Source: Artemisia argyi (lineage: Eukaryota > Streptophyta > Magnoliopsida > Asterales > Asteraceae). From it: 64,000 nt of DNA. A program made the position numbers and the translations under genes. The notes beneath the pieces were generated by a model that was not told where the DNA came from, did not search any database, and saw only the letters and a list, made by a program, of their open reading frames with translations. Of this stretch, positions 31,675 to 43,812 are shown piece by piece. The stretch covers positions 137,893,606-137,957,605 of the forward strand of contig CM060698.1 in NCBI GenBank assembly GCA_030686995.1, written 5' to 3'. Position 1 is the first letter of the stretch; each line of letters starts with the position of its first letter.

Positions 31675-32267
31675 TGAATATTGGAGAGATTGAGTTGTGA
31701 AATTGAGAAGTTAGGAAATGGGTTTGAGTTTTTAATGAGAGGGAATCAGTTATTTTGGGCGTGGGATATACACGTTAGGTTATTTGAAGCAATTTCCCAA
31801 CGTGGAGGTTAATTGATAAGAATCTCGGAGAGAATCATTGACCAAATTTTGACTTTAATTTTTACCCAAAATAAAATCCCCAATTTTACATTATCAGCAG
31901 CAACGATAAGTTAAACAGCAGAAATACTTGGTCAATTAGCAGAAACCCAAGTTTGTTTGAACATGGTTAATAGGTCAACTCAACCAGCAGGAATAATGAA
32001 CCATCAGCAGGAATGATGGTCAATCCACAGGAACAACCCATCAGTAGAAACAACCCCTTAGTAAAATATCTCCTTTTGGTCAAATCTCTTTTAGTTAATA
32101 TCTCCAACTTTTACTTTTCAACTGCCTAACACTAAATTGCATTTACTTCTCGAAAGGAAATTCAAGGTTTGACCAGTCCTATAAAAAGGGCTTCAAATCC
32201 CAATCTAAACACACTAATCAATCTTTAATCCCCAATTAAGCATCAAATCCTTCCATCAGCAGCAACC
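31675..32267. promoter_or_regulatory. Divergent promoter region of Copia-B with CAGCAG motif array
   Basis: It lies between two ORFs that point away from each other (auxiliary ORF on minus, antisense ORF on plus). For the plus-strand ORF there is a TATA box, TATAAAAA (32180-32187), about 80 bases before its ATG. For the minus-strand ORF only a weak TATAT lies near 31766. Between them, seven copies of CAGCAG[A/G/C]A or a variant occur at about 31894, 31915, 31937, 31985, 32004, 32027 and 32041. The same motif is arrayed in the Copia-B U3. Confidence 0.5.
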
Positions 32268-32741
32268 ATGAACCCTAACCCTGATATTATTGAGATTTCA
32301 TCCAATTCTTCATTTGACTCCTCTGAATTGAATGATATCCAACCACCTTGAACTTTCAAACCAATACCAGGATGCAGAATAAAGGAACAGGCTCGAAAGA
32401 AGAAGCATGATGTAAATGCTTCTACCAAGCTTCCAACTCCTTCTTCTTTAGATGAAGATCTTTCACATCTGCCACGCTATGTGTATGATTCAGATGCCGA
32501 TGATGATACAAGTCGGTTAGAAAAGGCGTTCCAACAAGCACTGGAGAAGGCTGCATCATCTTTCATGCCAATTCTAGTGCTTGAGAATACTCTACCATCT
32601 CAACCACCCCGAGGTTGAACCAAACCTCCCAAGCAAATTCTAGGGCTGCCATGCCCGAGATTGTGGGAAGACATCAAGGACAAAGGGGTGCAGAAAAAGA
32701 TGCCTGATTTGAAGGAGAAAGGCAAAAGGCCTATGAATTAG
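32268..32741 (+). pseudogene. Antisense ORF of Copia-B (157 codons, two TGA)
   Basis: On the strand opposite to gag-pol, ATG 32268 opens MNPNPDIIEISSNSSFDSSEL, and the same register runs to TAG at 32739-32741. It is interrupted only by TGA after LNDIQPP and TGA after PSQPPRG. Content: an acidic Ser-rich start, a Lys/Arg-rich patch (KEQARKKKHD), an acidic DSDADDDTSRLEKAFQQALEKAASS helix, and a basic C-terminus (KKMPDLKEKGKRPMN). Both TGA codons sit where a CGA codon would give a TGA by one C-to-T change at a CpG. A TATA box lies upstream. I know of no named family; antisense ORFs exist in some plant LTR elements. The minus-strand integrase remnant meets its 3' end. Confidence 0.55.
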
Positions 32742-33607
32742 GGGTTTTGGTGTTTGATGTTTGTAAAAACCTGCTTTTGTAATCCTTCACATCTAATGAC
32801 TTTTACTCTTTTGCTTACTAGGTTTTCTATCTCTGTAATGAAAGTCTTAAGGATACTAGAAGTCTCATCCTTAGTACTTAAAAAGAATACCCATGTAAAT
32901 CTACTAAAGTCATCAGTAATAACTAGACAATATCTCTTATGCAACAAACTTCTAACATTTGTAGGACCAAATAAATCCATAAGCAGCATAAACAATGATT
33001 GATTGATAGAGTTAAAAATCTTGGGCTTACAAGTGGCTTTGTGTTGTTTGCCTTTAAGACAAGCAATGCATGTTTGATCATTTTCAAATCGTTTTTGAGG
33101 TAAACCTCTTACCAAACCATCTTTGACAATCTTATTTATGGTTTTGAAGTTAATATGACCAAGCCTCCTATGCCATTTCATAGATTCATCCAATGTGGCC
33201 TTAGCAATAAGACAAGTAAGAGCCTCTTTAGGAACAATTTTCTTCATATCAACACTGTACATGTTGCCTTTTCTTGAAATTCTAAGAAGTGCTTGACTTG
33301 CATCAGGCATCTTAAAATCAGAAGAAAATACAAGACATTCAGTGTCAGTAAAAAGAACTTTGTTCTTTTTGTCACACATTTGTGAGACACTAAAAAGATT
33401 ATACTTAAGCTCTTGCACATAGTACACATCTTCAAAATCTAGTTTACCAGTTTTAATAGTACCTTTACCAGTAATTCTACCTCCAAAGGTAACATAGCCT
33501 CCATCTATAGATTAAAAATCTGAGAGATAAGCCTTGTTGCCTGTCATGTGCCTTGAACATCCACTATCTGAGAATCCTTGGTCTTCAATATCTGCTGAGG
33601 AATGTCC
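32742..33607 (-). pseudogene. Copia-B pol remnant: protease, GAG-pre-integrase, start of integrase
   Basis: Minus strand from a splice-acceptor-like ATGTGCAG/GG at about 33608. The protease site DSGCSRHMTG comes first, with a TAA (33512-33514) shortly after. The next frame has LKYNLFSVSQMCDKKN, then WHRRLGHINFKTINKIVKDGLVRGLP, CIACLKGKQH, and LLMDLFGP with ITDDFSRFTWVFFL. It stops at VKVIRCEG, just before the second catalytic Asp region, where sequence jumps to the end of the antisense ORF. Integrase core end, RT and RNase H are deleted. Not functional. Confidence 0.85.
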
Positions 33608-33632
33608 CTGCACATAAATAAAGGAATTAGTT

Positions 33633-36239
33633 TTGTTTTGGGATCTAAACCATTTCTGACTTGGATCCGCCTCTTGCATCAATGAGATGGAATCTTTTGA
33701 GAATAGTTGATGCAACATTGGATTTAAGAATCCAACATACTGAGGCCTTAACAGCATTTGCCCTGTTTCCCTTAGCAGTGATATGAACTGTTTGGCTATC
33801 AGCAGAAACTGATGGCTTTGCAGTTGTATCCTTTGGTTTCCAAATTTGTTTATGGACTACTGCTTTTCTTTGAATGGGTCTTTTAACAACATTTGATGCA
33901 TATTTGAAAGTTGTTTTAGCACTTTCAACTGTTGTTTTTGGGTAAACAGTCAGATATGGTCTTTCAGCAGAAACCATTTTCCTTTCAGCAGGAACTGAAA
34001 CTGTTTTGGGTTTTGTTCTAGAAAAGTTAGAGTGACTTTTAGGTGTTTTCCTTTTTAGATTCACCCTATTGTTTGTATACCCATATACCCATTGATTACA
34101 GAAAGCTGCAAGATGGTCAAAACTACCACATGAGTAACAAGCTTTGTTATAAGAGACAAAGTCATTCCTTAAAAGGTTTGACTTGAGGCCATACCAATTC
34201 CTTTGGTTGCCTCTGGGCTTGTTTAAGGTTCTATATTGCTCACAATATCTTACTGGTTGCCTAACATGTTTAACATTGTTTTTAGGCTTATCAGTACTAT
34301 GTTTGACTATCTTAGAAACACTTGTTCTAGCTTTCTTAATCACTTCAGGTTTAGATATAACCTGTTTAACTTTATTGTCATCAGATGTTAACTCAATGAT
34401 TGGACTATCTAACTTCTTACAAGAACACACCTTATCCTTAGGAAGTGAAGTTTTACTTAAACTTTCAGTCTCTGTTAAAGGTTTATTAACAACTACATTA
34501 GTTTTTGGTTGAACTCCATATTTGAATTCAGGAAGTTGAAATTCAGGTAAACCTGTGTGTTCTAGGTCAATTCCTGGGGGTGAAGGAATACCTCTATATG
34601 GTGGAGGAACATATTTGTATCCAGCACCAGACTTAGCTTTATTAATTACTTGACATTCAATTAAGTTAGTCACACCCTTAGATGCATAATCTAGTGTTTC
34701 TACACTCATTTGAATATTCTCTTTAGCCTTACTAAGCCTATCTACTTCAGCTTTCAAGTTACTTATGTCATTGTCTTTAAACATTATTTCTCTTTCAAGA
34801 AGAATTTTGACATCAGTAAAGGTAGATTCATTTGTTCTAAAATGTATGACCTGTTCCTCTAGAGTAGCTATACCTCTTTTATGATTGGTTAAGCTATGAG
34901 CTGTATCAATTAACTCTGTCCTTTGATTCTCATAATGTTTGGTTAAGGTTTCTAAACTTTTAAGAGCAGAACAATTATTTGAACAAACTTTATCAGATTG
35001 TACCTCTGTGGAGAAAGCCATAAGAGCTGTCCGAGGAGAAGTTTCTTCTTCATCAGCAGTAAAGCTCCAATCAAATCCTAATCCATCAATAGCTACCATA
35101 GCCTTTGGATTGGTTGATTCCCCTGTCTTGGACTTCCTTCCAAAACCTCTATTCTTGCTATCTTGCTACCTTGGCCTTCTATATTCTCTTGAGAAATGCC
35201 CCAACATATGACAATTATAGCATTCTATCTTTGACTTATCAAAACCAGCAGTATCATTGCTGCTGATGGTGAGTTTCTTTCCTGTCCTCTGATAGAATTT
35301 CTTAGCCCTCATGCTAAGAAGAGAAATTTGCCATTTTAGGTCCATCTCTTCTAAATCATCATCATTGATTTCTAAGAGATCTTCATGAGTGAGCATGGAC
35401 CCATTATTCTGGCTTGTGAAAAAGGCACAACAAGCCTTTTCATTTAATATACCAAAAGTACTGCTTGATGAACTAGCAGCACTAGCTCCATTATCAACCT
35501 TTTCATCTTTAACTGGGTTTGAGTTACTAGGAGATGACATAAATGCCATGTTCCCAGTATAAGAACTAGAGACACCAGTTTTCTTTACTTCTTGTTCCAC
35601 AATTTTAAAGTTGCTATATAAATCCATAAGATCCATAGTGTCTATGTCTGGTTTATTCTTCCAAACAACAACATGCATAGCCCACTCTTCTGGTAAGCTT
35701 CTCAGAAATTTTGAGTTTAAATCTTCTTGAGGTATGTCAACCCCAAGAACAGCTAATTGACACACAATTTTCTGTAGCCTTGTAAACATGTGGTCAAGAG
35801 ATTCATTAATGGTTGATGAGAAGTTTTCAAACTGCTGCTTAAAAAGGGTTTTCTGGGTCTTCTTGGTAGCTTCATTCCCTCCATATCTTGCAATAATTGC
35901 CTCAAACAATGACTTGGCATCTTTGAACTTGCTGAAGTTTATAAGTTGATCATTTAGAATGGTCATCATCAGCATGCTTCTGGCCTTGAGGTCATTCTTC
36001 TTATTTATTTTTTCTTCAGGAGTTGAAGGGATAGTTTTAACAACTGTAATTTCCCTACCTTCAACTGTTGATGAAGTGGTTGTGGGTTTGAAAGAGTTTC
36101 CATTTTCAATGATTTCCCAGAGAGTGTAATCCTGCACCTGGAAAAACTGTTCTATTCTTAACCTCCACAATTCAAACTCATTCTATTTGAGAACTGGCAA
36201 CTTTGCAGCAACATTTGTTTGAACAGACTCCATGTCCAT
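33633..36239 (-). pseudogene. Copia-B gag, several stops
   Basis: The minus-strand ATG at 36239 gives a short start, then TAG at about residue 19. The UBN2-type gag follows (36170-35200: FELWRLRIEQFFQVQDYTLWE, then FEAIIARYGGNEATKKTQKTLFKQQFENFS). A zinc knuckle CYNCHMLGHFSREY has its last Cys replaced by Tyr, and TAG follows at 35166. The same register continues to about 33645: an acidic DWSFTADEE segment, a coiled coil (residues about 55-140), the PPPYRG motif, and a second knuckle CYSCGSFDHLAAFC. It ends at SKSEMV then TAG, where related elements have a longer end. Three TAG codons break one otherwise continuous frame. Gag would form the particle and bind element RNA. Confidence 0.85.
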
Positions 36240-36264
36240 TTCTTCTTTAAATCAAAGATATCAA

Positions 36265-36281
36265 CCTTGCTCTGATACCAA
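36265..36281 (-). other. Copia-B primer binding site
   Basis: On the minus strand TTGGTATCAGAGCAAGG follows the LTR end after one or two bases. This is the standard initiator-Met-tRNA site of plant Copia elements. Confidence 0.85.
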
Positions 36282-36282
36282 C

Positions 36283-36352
36283 TGAGAGGATCACTTGATT
36301 TGATCACACACTGTAAGGAGTTGAACCTTTGTAATGTGTATATATGATACTT
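36283..36352 (-). repeat. Copia-B 5' LTR, inner piece (70 bp)
   Basis: Last 70 bases of the LTR on the minus strand, ending CAAGTGATCCTCTCA. It is separated from the remaining 677 bp (40149-40825) by the small plus-strand element, whose TACTT duplication ends this piece. Confidence 0.8.
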
Positions 36353-36846
36353 TGTTAGGAATTATACTTGAGTTGATATTGACAAAATATGAAAAGATGA
36401 AGGACTTATGGAGACAAAGAGGAAAACTACAAAATATGGAGAAGGACTTGCTTGCAAAAGAAGATTTATATTTTAGTCCTTCGTAGTATACTTGTAACCC
36501 TAATTCTGTATTATATAAACAGAATACAGGGAATAGGTTTTATTATGTGTGTCATAATGTAAACCTAGAAAGGTGTGTGTGTGTAGAGACATTTTATGGG
36601 AAAACGTCTAGGGTGATTAGTGTTAAGCCTCAACGATCTTAGATCGCTGTTAGAGTGTAACCGTGCTACACTTGATCACGTAGCATTGGGGCTTTGGTGT
36701 ATGTTAGAGTAGAGATGATGACAAAGAAACCTTGTAGCAATAATAATGATGTGTTTGTTTATTCCGCTGCGTATCGTATTATTCATTATTATTGTGTAAT
36801 CCCTAGATGAGGTTTATCCAACCTCGAGCTAAAATGATCTATAACA
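36353..36846 (+). repeat. Small element 5' LTR
   Basis: TG/CA ends, a TATA-like TATTATATAAAC run near 36510, and identical architecture to the copy at 39652-40143. Confidence 0.92.
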
Positions 36847-39651
36847 AGTGGCATCAGAGCACAGGTTGGCTTGTGATTTAGGGATCTTACAAGGTTTGGT
36901 TTGTCGAAGATGGAAGAAAATTAGTAACAGGTTCGTATCTTCAAAACTCACTGCAGAGCAGTTTTCAAACATCGATATCTCCTTCGTTAACCGTTGGATC
37001 GGGCTGAAATTTTTAATGGAGGTTCTCAACATGTCAAGGAAGAGTTCCACCAGAGGGATCTTCGGTCTGAGCTTCCAATAAAAAGATAAAAATTCTTAAA
37101 AACTACTGCGCAGAGAGGTATATTGTTTCGAATTTTTAGGGTTTCTTTGATGTTCAACGTCCTGAATTCGTGGTTTCTTGTTAATTCATCATGGAAGTTG
37201 GGCATATGCTGTTAGTTATTGATTGTACGCTTTTGAGAGTAGATTTGAAGGTGCATATTAACAGCTTAGGGTTTCTTGAATAAATATATGTTCATACTTG
37301 TTTGTGTAAGGAAACCCTAATTAAAAACCCTAACTGATCATTGTTGTTGCTGCAATCTTAAGGGTTTCTTGAATTCATGACACGTTCTTAAGGGTTTTAT
37401 GATGCCAAAAGTAAGGTTATTGGGAGTGGGCTTTCACTTGAAGAAACTAGGTACTGGTAACCCTAAACGTTTAATGCAGTAAGACTACGCATGGTGAAGA
37501 TTACTACTGGATTGCAGATTATATTAACGCTTGAAACAAGGAGATTGATCAGGAGTAAGCATGTTACTATGTACGCATGAATCTGATTTGTCACCTAGTG
37601 CATGGTGCTTTTGATCACTGATTGGTTGATTCCCTTTAATAGTCTTATATTGATATCACATGAGTCGGTCACTTTTACAAAGAAAAGGAGAGCACATGGT
37701 CGAGATAAATTAGTTTCTAACTTTATTCTCTTTTGGATTTTTGCTGCTGTGTTGACTTGTACATATTGAATGCTACTGATCGTTTGTTCATGTTCAAAGG
37801 TTGAGCAAATTAGTTGGTTTCGTGATGATGGTTGTGCTGCTAATTATACGCTGCTGCTACTGTACACATGTATATTAAAGTTGAAGCTGCTGATATCATG
37901 TTTGTAAGTAGGGTACGATTTGCAATTAAGGTTACTGGTACAATGGAAGAGGATCAGCCAGTGTAAAGGTTTAAGTTTGGTGATTATTAGATTGTTTAAA
38001 TTTGTGTTTCCTGGTACTGATTCAATGCTATTCACTGTGTGGGACTGCATAGAAGTCGGTTGGAATAGTACAGAGTTTCCACTGCTCACACATGTTACCA
38101 CTGCTATGCTTCATGATTCCCACTGCTAATGCAAATTTTCCACTGCTCATGTATACGTTTCCACTGCTCGTTTAGATATTTCCACTGTTGCGATACTTGT
38201 TCCCACTGCTACCTTTATATGGTTTGAGAGACACACACACTGCAAATTGAGTTTGATATATTGGAGGTGAGACTCGTACAAACCCTAGTTCTTATCATAG
38301 TTTGTGTTCACGAAGGTTTGCTGAGTTATAAGTTTGTCATTCATTGAGTGGAGCTAAGATCTAAAGGTTTGAGAATACTTCAATTCTTAAAATCACAAAC
38401 AAGTCATGCGTGGATTATGGCTGTTGGTTGAGAATGCTGATTTACGGTTTGTCATCTTTTGCATGATTACTCAAAGTTACCTCATACTAATTTAATATCA
38501 TTGATCAACTTGTTTCAAGATCATGGGATGGTGGCTTTTATTATTGAACAATGGCTGTGGGGTAAGTTTCGTCTTATTCAGTGAACTTGACATGTTTATG
38601 TTTAATAGTCACTTTTAGGAATGCATGTGTGAGATAACTGGGTACAAGTCGAAATGCATTATGATTGGATCGTGGGTGTTCATTTGTTGAATATGGATAC
38701 ACAATCAAGTTAGTTGTTATTTGTGCTGTTGTTCGAAGTTGGATGGCAATTTGTTTGTAAGTCATTTGAAGCAATTTTATGGGCATGAGTTACAATTAGT
38801 GAGGGGAAGCATGTATGTTTATAACACGGGGAAGACACACACATGAAGAGTTTCAATTTTGGATTTAGTTTCGGTTCGTAAAAGATATAATGGCTCGTTT
38901 TTATTTGTTCTAATTGGTTACTAAGACAGGTTTTTATCACCTATTTGATGATGAAGTGGAGTTTCATAGGTTTGTGTTTTATCATGCCTTTTCAGTTGGA
39001 GGTAACTTGTTCGTTCGTTCAGGTGACTACGAATTGACAAACACTTGAAGGAGTTACGTTATTGTGCTTAGTGTTTATTGTCAAGAGATTGCGATCTCCC
39101 TATACGTTAAGTATACGTTCGAAGTCAATTTTAGTACAAGATATAAGGCACAAGTTTGGGTGGTTCTACTTCAGCATCAAGTTGGTTATACTTAGTTTTC
39201 TTCATCAGTAATCATTACATGGAGCCTACATTCAACAAATGGTTAACATATGGGTTTCATGGGAAGCTTAAGTGTTTAAATGTTTAACCATTTATATGCT
39301 ACATCGAGGTGAAGGTTTTTACTACTGCTGGTTGTTATTACTACTACTGGTTTTGATTTCTATTATTTCAAGTTCATTTAAAGATGCAGAGAACTTAATG
39401 GTGGGCGACTTTGAAACATTGGAAAGATGAATTGGATGTGTAATATTAATTCGTGGTTGTGAAGATCAAGGTTGCATACATTTGTCCCCTATTTGATGAT
39501 GAAAAAAAGGGGAAGGAGATTTACAAGATTGCAGCTTGAAGATCCTCGATGATATAGCATGGTTTAAGGGGAAGTTCGTTTATCTTTCATATATACTAGC
39601 TTCAGGGGAAGTTCGTGCTTATTAGTTTTGTCATATCAACTAGGGGAAGAT
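36847..39651 (+). other. Small element interior, non-coding
   Basis: Primer binding site TGGCATCAGAGCACAGG at 36849. Frames of up to about 80 codons (36848-37081, 37920-38129) have no recognisable content. A CCACTGCT array lies at 38076-38211. Near the 3' end, AGGGGAAG-type purine tracts occur at about 39508, 39568, 39604 and 39642; the last one adjoins the LTR and is the likely plus-strand primer. Confidence 0.7.
38076..38211 (+). repeat. CCACTGCT motif array, seven copies
   Basis: TTCCACTGCT or a one- to two-base variant recurs at about 38077, 38097, 38118, 38139, 38159, 38180 and 38201, about 20 bp apart with unrelated text between. On the other strand it reads AGCAGTGGAA, close to the U3 motifs of Copia-B. 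Confidence 0.75.
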
Positions 39652-40143
39652 TGTTAGGAATTATACTTGAGTTGATATTGACAAAATATGAAAGATGAAG
39701 GACTTATGGAGACAAAGAGGAAAACTACAAAATATGGAGAAGGACTTGCTTGCAAAAGAAGATTTATATTTTAGTCCTTCGTAGTATACTTGTAACCCTA
39801 ATTCTGTATTATATAAACAGAATACAGGGAATAGGTTTTATTATGTGTGTCACAATGTAAACCTAGAAAGGTGTGTGTGTGTAGAGACGTTTTTGGGAAA
39901 ACGTCTAGGGTGATTAGTGTTAAGCCTCAACGATCTTAGATCGCTGTTAGAGTGTAACCGTGCTACACTTGATCACGTAGCATTGGGGCTTTGGTGTATG
40001 TTAGAGTAGAGATTATGACAAAGAAACCTTGTAGCAATAATAATGATGTGTTTGTTTATTCCGCTGCGTATCGTATTATTCATTATTATTGTGTAATCCC
40101 TAGATGAGGTTTATCCAACCTCGAGCTAGAACGATCTATAACA
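39652..40143 (+). repeat. Small element 3' LTR
   Basis: 492 bp, same ends as the 5' LTR. It is followed by the TACTT duplication and the rest of the Copia-B LTR. Confidence 0.92.
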
Positions 40144-40148
40144 TACTT

Positions 40149-40825
40149 TGAGTGAATATGATTAAGTATGCGGAATCTACTTAATCACACTTAAATGATT
40201 ATTGGAAATGGAACAATGATGCTTGAGTTTATTTAACAAAGAACAATGAAAGTATTTCACCAAACGATTCAATATTATTCAAGATAATACGAGGGTTACA
40301 AAGACCTTGAATCTTGTGTTTTGTTCTATGTTTATCTCTATGTGTATATTACTCACTTATTACACATCTATGTCTATTCATTTACTCACACACATATGAT
40401 ATATCTATGATCTTCCTTTTATAGTCCAAGGAAAGATCTTTTACAATCTATGAAACTTATCTATTCACTAGCTTATGACTTATCACTATATTGGCTAGTT
40501 GAAGACTTATCTTGTCAGTCATTAAGATACAACATGTATCTAGGAATACAACTCACTTGGAGTGTTCAATTTGATGACTACAACAAAGATATTTTCTTGT
40601 ACACGTATCAGTAGAATAAGTAGTACTTATCTACACAGCTGCTATATGAGTCATAGTAGTATCAGCAGAATCCATAAGCAGAAACAACATCAGTGGAAAA
40701 CGTTCTTCAGCAGAATCCATTAGTGGAAACGTGCTTTGTGCTTTATCAGCAGAAACATACTTGATGTATTTCCTTAAGCCTTTATACTGAATCTTCTGAT
40801 TCTTCTGGTTATTTAATTCCCAACA
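40149..40825 (-). repeat. Copia-B 5' LTR, outer piece with U3 motif array
   Basis: 677 bp. The minus-strand start TGTTGGGAATTAAAT is at 40825. Six copies of [T/A]CAG[C/T][A/G]GAA-type motifs lie at about 40661, 40676, 40690, 40707, 40719 and 40744. A TATA box (ACTATAAAAGG on minus) lies at about 40417-40427. Copia-C RT sequence resumes at 40826. Confidence 0.8.
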
Positions 40826-43798
40826 CATTAGACAGCCAATCATTGATCTATACAGTTTAACATCCACATCTTCTCCATCTTCATCTTTTCCTAATGGTTT
40901 ATTAGCATCAATGGGTGTGGAGGCAGGCTTGGCAGTGGTGAAGTTAATCCTCTTAAGAATGTCAGTGACATACTTATCTTGGCTTATGAAGATTCCACTG
41001 CTTGATTGTTTAACTTGAAGCCCTAAAAAGAAAGTCAATTCACCCATGGAACTCATTTGAAACTCTTGTTGCATGAGCTGCTCAAACTCTTTCACCATTG
41101 ACTGTTTTGTGGCTCCAAAAATCATGTCATCCACATACACTTGGACAAGCATAATATCCTTTTTGTCTCTTTTGATAAACAATATATTATCAATGGCACC
41201 TCTCCTGTAACCATGTTGCAATAGAAAATTGGAGAGTCTTTCATACCAAGCTCTAGGAGCTTGATGTAGGCCATACAGAGACTTAATATCCTTATAGACT
41301 TTGTTTGGATGTGCAGGATCTTCAAAACCAGGAGGTTGTTTAACATAGACTTCCTCTGTTATAGTGCTATAAAGAAAAGCACTCTTGACATCCATTTGGT
41401 AGACAGGAAATCCCATATATGATGCAAAAGCCAGAAACAACCTTGTGGCTTCAATTCTTGCCACAGGAGCAAACACTTCATCATAATCTACTCCTTCTTC
41501 TTGTCTATATCCTTGTGCAACCAATCTTGCTTTGTTCTTGATGACATTCCCTCTTTCATCTCTCTCAATCCTGAAAACCCATTTTGTTCCAATCACTCTC
41601 TTACCATTAGGCAGATCACATAATACCCAAACATCTTGAAGCTTGAATTGTAGAAGTTCTTCTTGCATAGCTTCAACCCAACTCTCATCAGCTAATGCTT
41701 GAGATACCTTCTTAGGTTCCTCTTGAGATATAAAACAAGCAAATAAGCACATTTTCTGATCCTTGTGATTCACCCTGTTTTGTTTATAGACAAAGCTAAG
41801 TAAAGCAGTATGTTGCTGAGAGAGATTCTTAGCTTTTGTTCTTGTAAGTACTCCTGAAGTGGAAGGTCCAATAATCTTACTAACAGGATGATCTTTATGA
41901 ACTATTAAAGTAGGAGTTGGTGAAACTTCAAGATTATCTCCCAAATTAGTGAAATCAGGGTCTTCATTGGAATTTGAGAAAATGCCTTCATTATTCAACT
42001 CATCATCAGTATCTTCTAACCCAGGCATGTTTGGATCATTTAAATCATCAGCATTGATCCAATTTGAAGTATCTAAAACACTAGAAGTACTTTCAAATGG
42101 TTCAGCAGTACTTTGATGCAAAGTACTGTCCAAGTTATCTGTGACTTTAGACTTTTTCTTTTCTGCTTCATAAGCTCTCCTTTGATCATCTTCATAGGAT
42201 TTTGCAATGGTTTCTTGAAAAATTATCCTATTAAGTTCATCTTGAATAGCTTGGTCTTCATCAGATACTGTGGAGTTGGGATCAACAATACTTTCTTCCT
42301 TTTTAATGGGTTCTTCATCAGGAACATCATCAGATCTAATATTAACTCCATGAACAATGTACTATAGTTCTTCTTCATTGTGAACAAGTTTATTTTCTTC
42401 TCTGACAGGCACATAGTTCATGGAAGAAGACAAAATATCAAGATCAAACATCCAATCAGGACCTTTACCTTTTTGTCTTTTTTTATCTTCAAGAAACTCA
42501 ACATGAAGACATTCTTGAACCTTTTTGGTAGCCCTGTTATACACTCTGAATCCCTTGCTATTGGTGCAGTAACCCAATAAGTAGCCTTCATCTGACTTGC
42601 CATCAAACTTTCCTAGAGAATCACTAGTGTTTAGAATAGTCAGAGGACATCCAAAAGGTTTCATAAAACTAATGTTTGGTTTCTTTCCCATAAGCAACTC
42701 ATAAGGTGTCTTCATCTGAGGTTTTGTCACTGATACTCTATTTAACACATAACAAGCAGCACTTACAGCTTCAGCCCAAAATGGAACAGGTAATAAGGAA
42801 TCTGCAAGCATTGTTCTAGCTGCTTCTATCAATGTTTTGTTCTTCCTCTCTGCAACTCCATTCTGCTGTGGAGTTCTAGCAAAACTAAATTCTCTCTTAA
42901 TTCCTTTCTTTGCACAAAACTCATCCATAAACTTATTCTTGAATTCGGTCCCATTGTCACATCTAATGAATCTTACTTTGAGTCTCAACTGATTTTCAAG
43001 TGCTATTATAAGATCATGAATAGCATCAAAGGTTTCATCTTTAAATCCCAAGAAAAAGACCCAACTAAATCTGCTACAATCATCTGTTATAACCAAACAG
43101 TACTTCTTCTTGTTTAAACTTGCAACAGAAATAGGTCCAAACAGATCCATATGCAACAATTCCAAAGGCTCTCTAATAGTTCTTTCTTCAATCTTTTTGC
43201 ATGAAGCCTTGTGTTGTTTACCCTTCTTGCAAGCCAGACATGAGTGATCATTCTTGTATTTTTTAGAAGGTAAACCTCTAACTAAATTGCCTTTGACCAA
43301 CTTGTTGATATTCTTGAAATTCACATGCCCTAATCTTCTGTGCCATAGATTTGCTTCTTCCATTGTTGCCCTTGCTACTAAACATGTTACTCTTTTAGTA
43401 GAGTTGATATTCTTCAAATCTAAGCTGTACACATCATTGGTTCTTGGTACTCTCAATGTTACCAAGTGATCATCCACAAATTTGAACTCAGGGGAGAGAA
43501 TAAGACATTCTGTGTCAGTGAATAACACAGGATGTTTCTTGTCACAAATCTGAGATATTGACAACAAGTTGAATTTAAGCTCCTTCACATATCTAACATT
43601 CTCAAAATCAATGCATCCAGTCTTTATAGTTCCTTTTCCAGTAATTCTTCCTCTATTAGGATCATTCCCAAAAGCAACTCTTCCTCCAAAATAAGCCTTA
43701 AAATCTGACAGAATCTCCTTGTCTCCTGTCATGCTTCCTGAGCAACCACTATCAATCATAATATGATCTTTAAGCTCCTCTTTTGGGTTGCCCTGCAT
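40826..43798 (-). pseudogene. Copia-C pol: protease, integrase, reverse transcriptase
   Basis: The frame is open from 43798 to the Copia-B insertion except for one TAG at 42362-42364. Protease: DSGCSGSMTG (active Asp-Ser-Gly). GAG-pre-integrase: LWHRRLGHVNFKNINKLVKG then LVRGLP. Zinc pair: CLACKKGKQH. Integrase core: first Asp in HMDLFGP, second in RCDNGTEF, Glu in NGVAERKN, so the DDE triad is complete. Then a long acidic spacer, and RT: WVFRIERDERGNVIKNKARL, the VYQMDVKSAFL block, and the YVDD centre in VQVYVDDMIFG. It ends after YRSMIGCLM, where Copia-B starts; the last 60 codons of the apparent frame are Copia-B LTR. RNase H is missing. Confidence 0.92.
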
Positions 43799-43812
43799 AA
43801 AAGATGAAAAGG

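Larger units (their letters stand above)
36353..40143 (+). mobile_element. Small coding-free LTR element, 3.8 kb
   Basis: LTRs 36353-36846 (494 bp) and 39652-40143 (492 bp) begin TGTTAGGAATTATACTTGAG and end TCTATAACA. TACTT is duplicated outside (36348-36352 and 40144-40148). A primer site TGGCATCAGAGC follows the first LTR. The 2.8-kb interior encodes no gag or pol, so this is a LARD-like or large TRIM-like non-autonomous element. Its LTRs differ at roughly eight positions by eye (about 98%). It is inserted in the Copia-B LTR. Confidence 0.92.
31083..40825 (-). mobile_element. Copia-B: left part missing, split twice
   Basis: The minus-strand order is 5' LTR (40149-40825 joined to 36283-36352, split by the small element), primer binding site, gag, truncated pol, antisense ORF, divergent promoter region, then an auxiliary ORF that continues beyond Gypsy-A at 13117-13258. 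The LTR outer end reads TGTTGGGAATTAAAT on the minus strand and interrupts the RT of Copia-C at 40825/40826. The 3' LTR is absent. An internal deletion removed most of integrase, RT and RNase H near 32742. Confidence 0.85.

Noticed and set aside
34183..34512. Plus-strand frames opposite Copia gag and pol (also 28583-28963, 32754-33002, 42113-42367)
   Set aside because: They mirror real minus-strand frames in complementary register and lack start context. Only 32268-32741 has independent support.
38076..38211. Seven spaced repeats as a CRISPR-like array
   Set aside because: Units are about 10 bp and variable, spacing is near 20 bp, and the array lies inside a plant LTR element.
40631..40825. 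C-terminal 60 residues of the Copia-C RT frame
   Set aside because: This is Copia-B LTR read through by chance; the true RT sequence ends at 40826.
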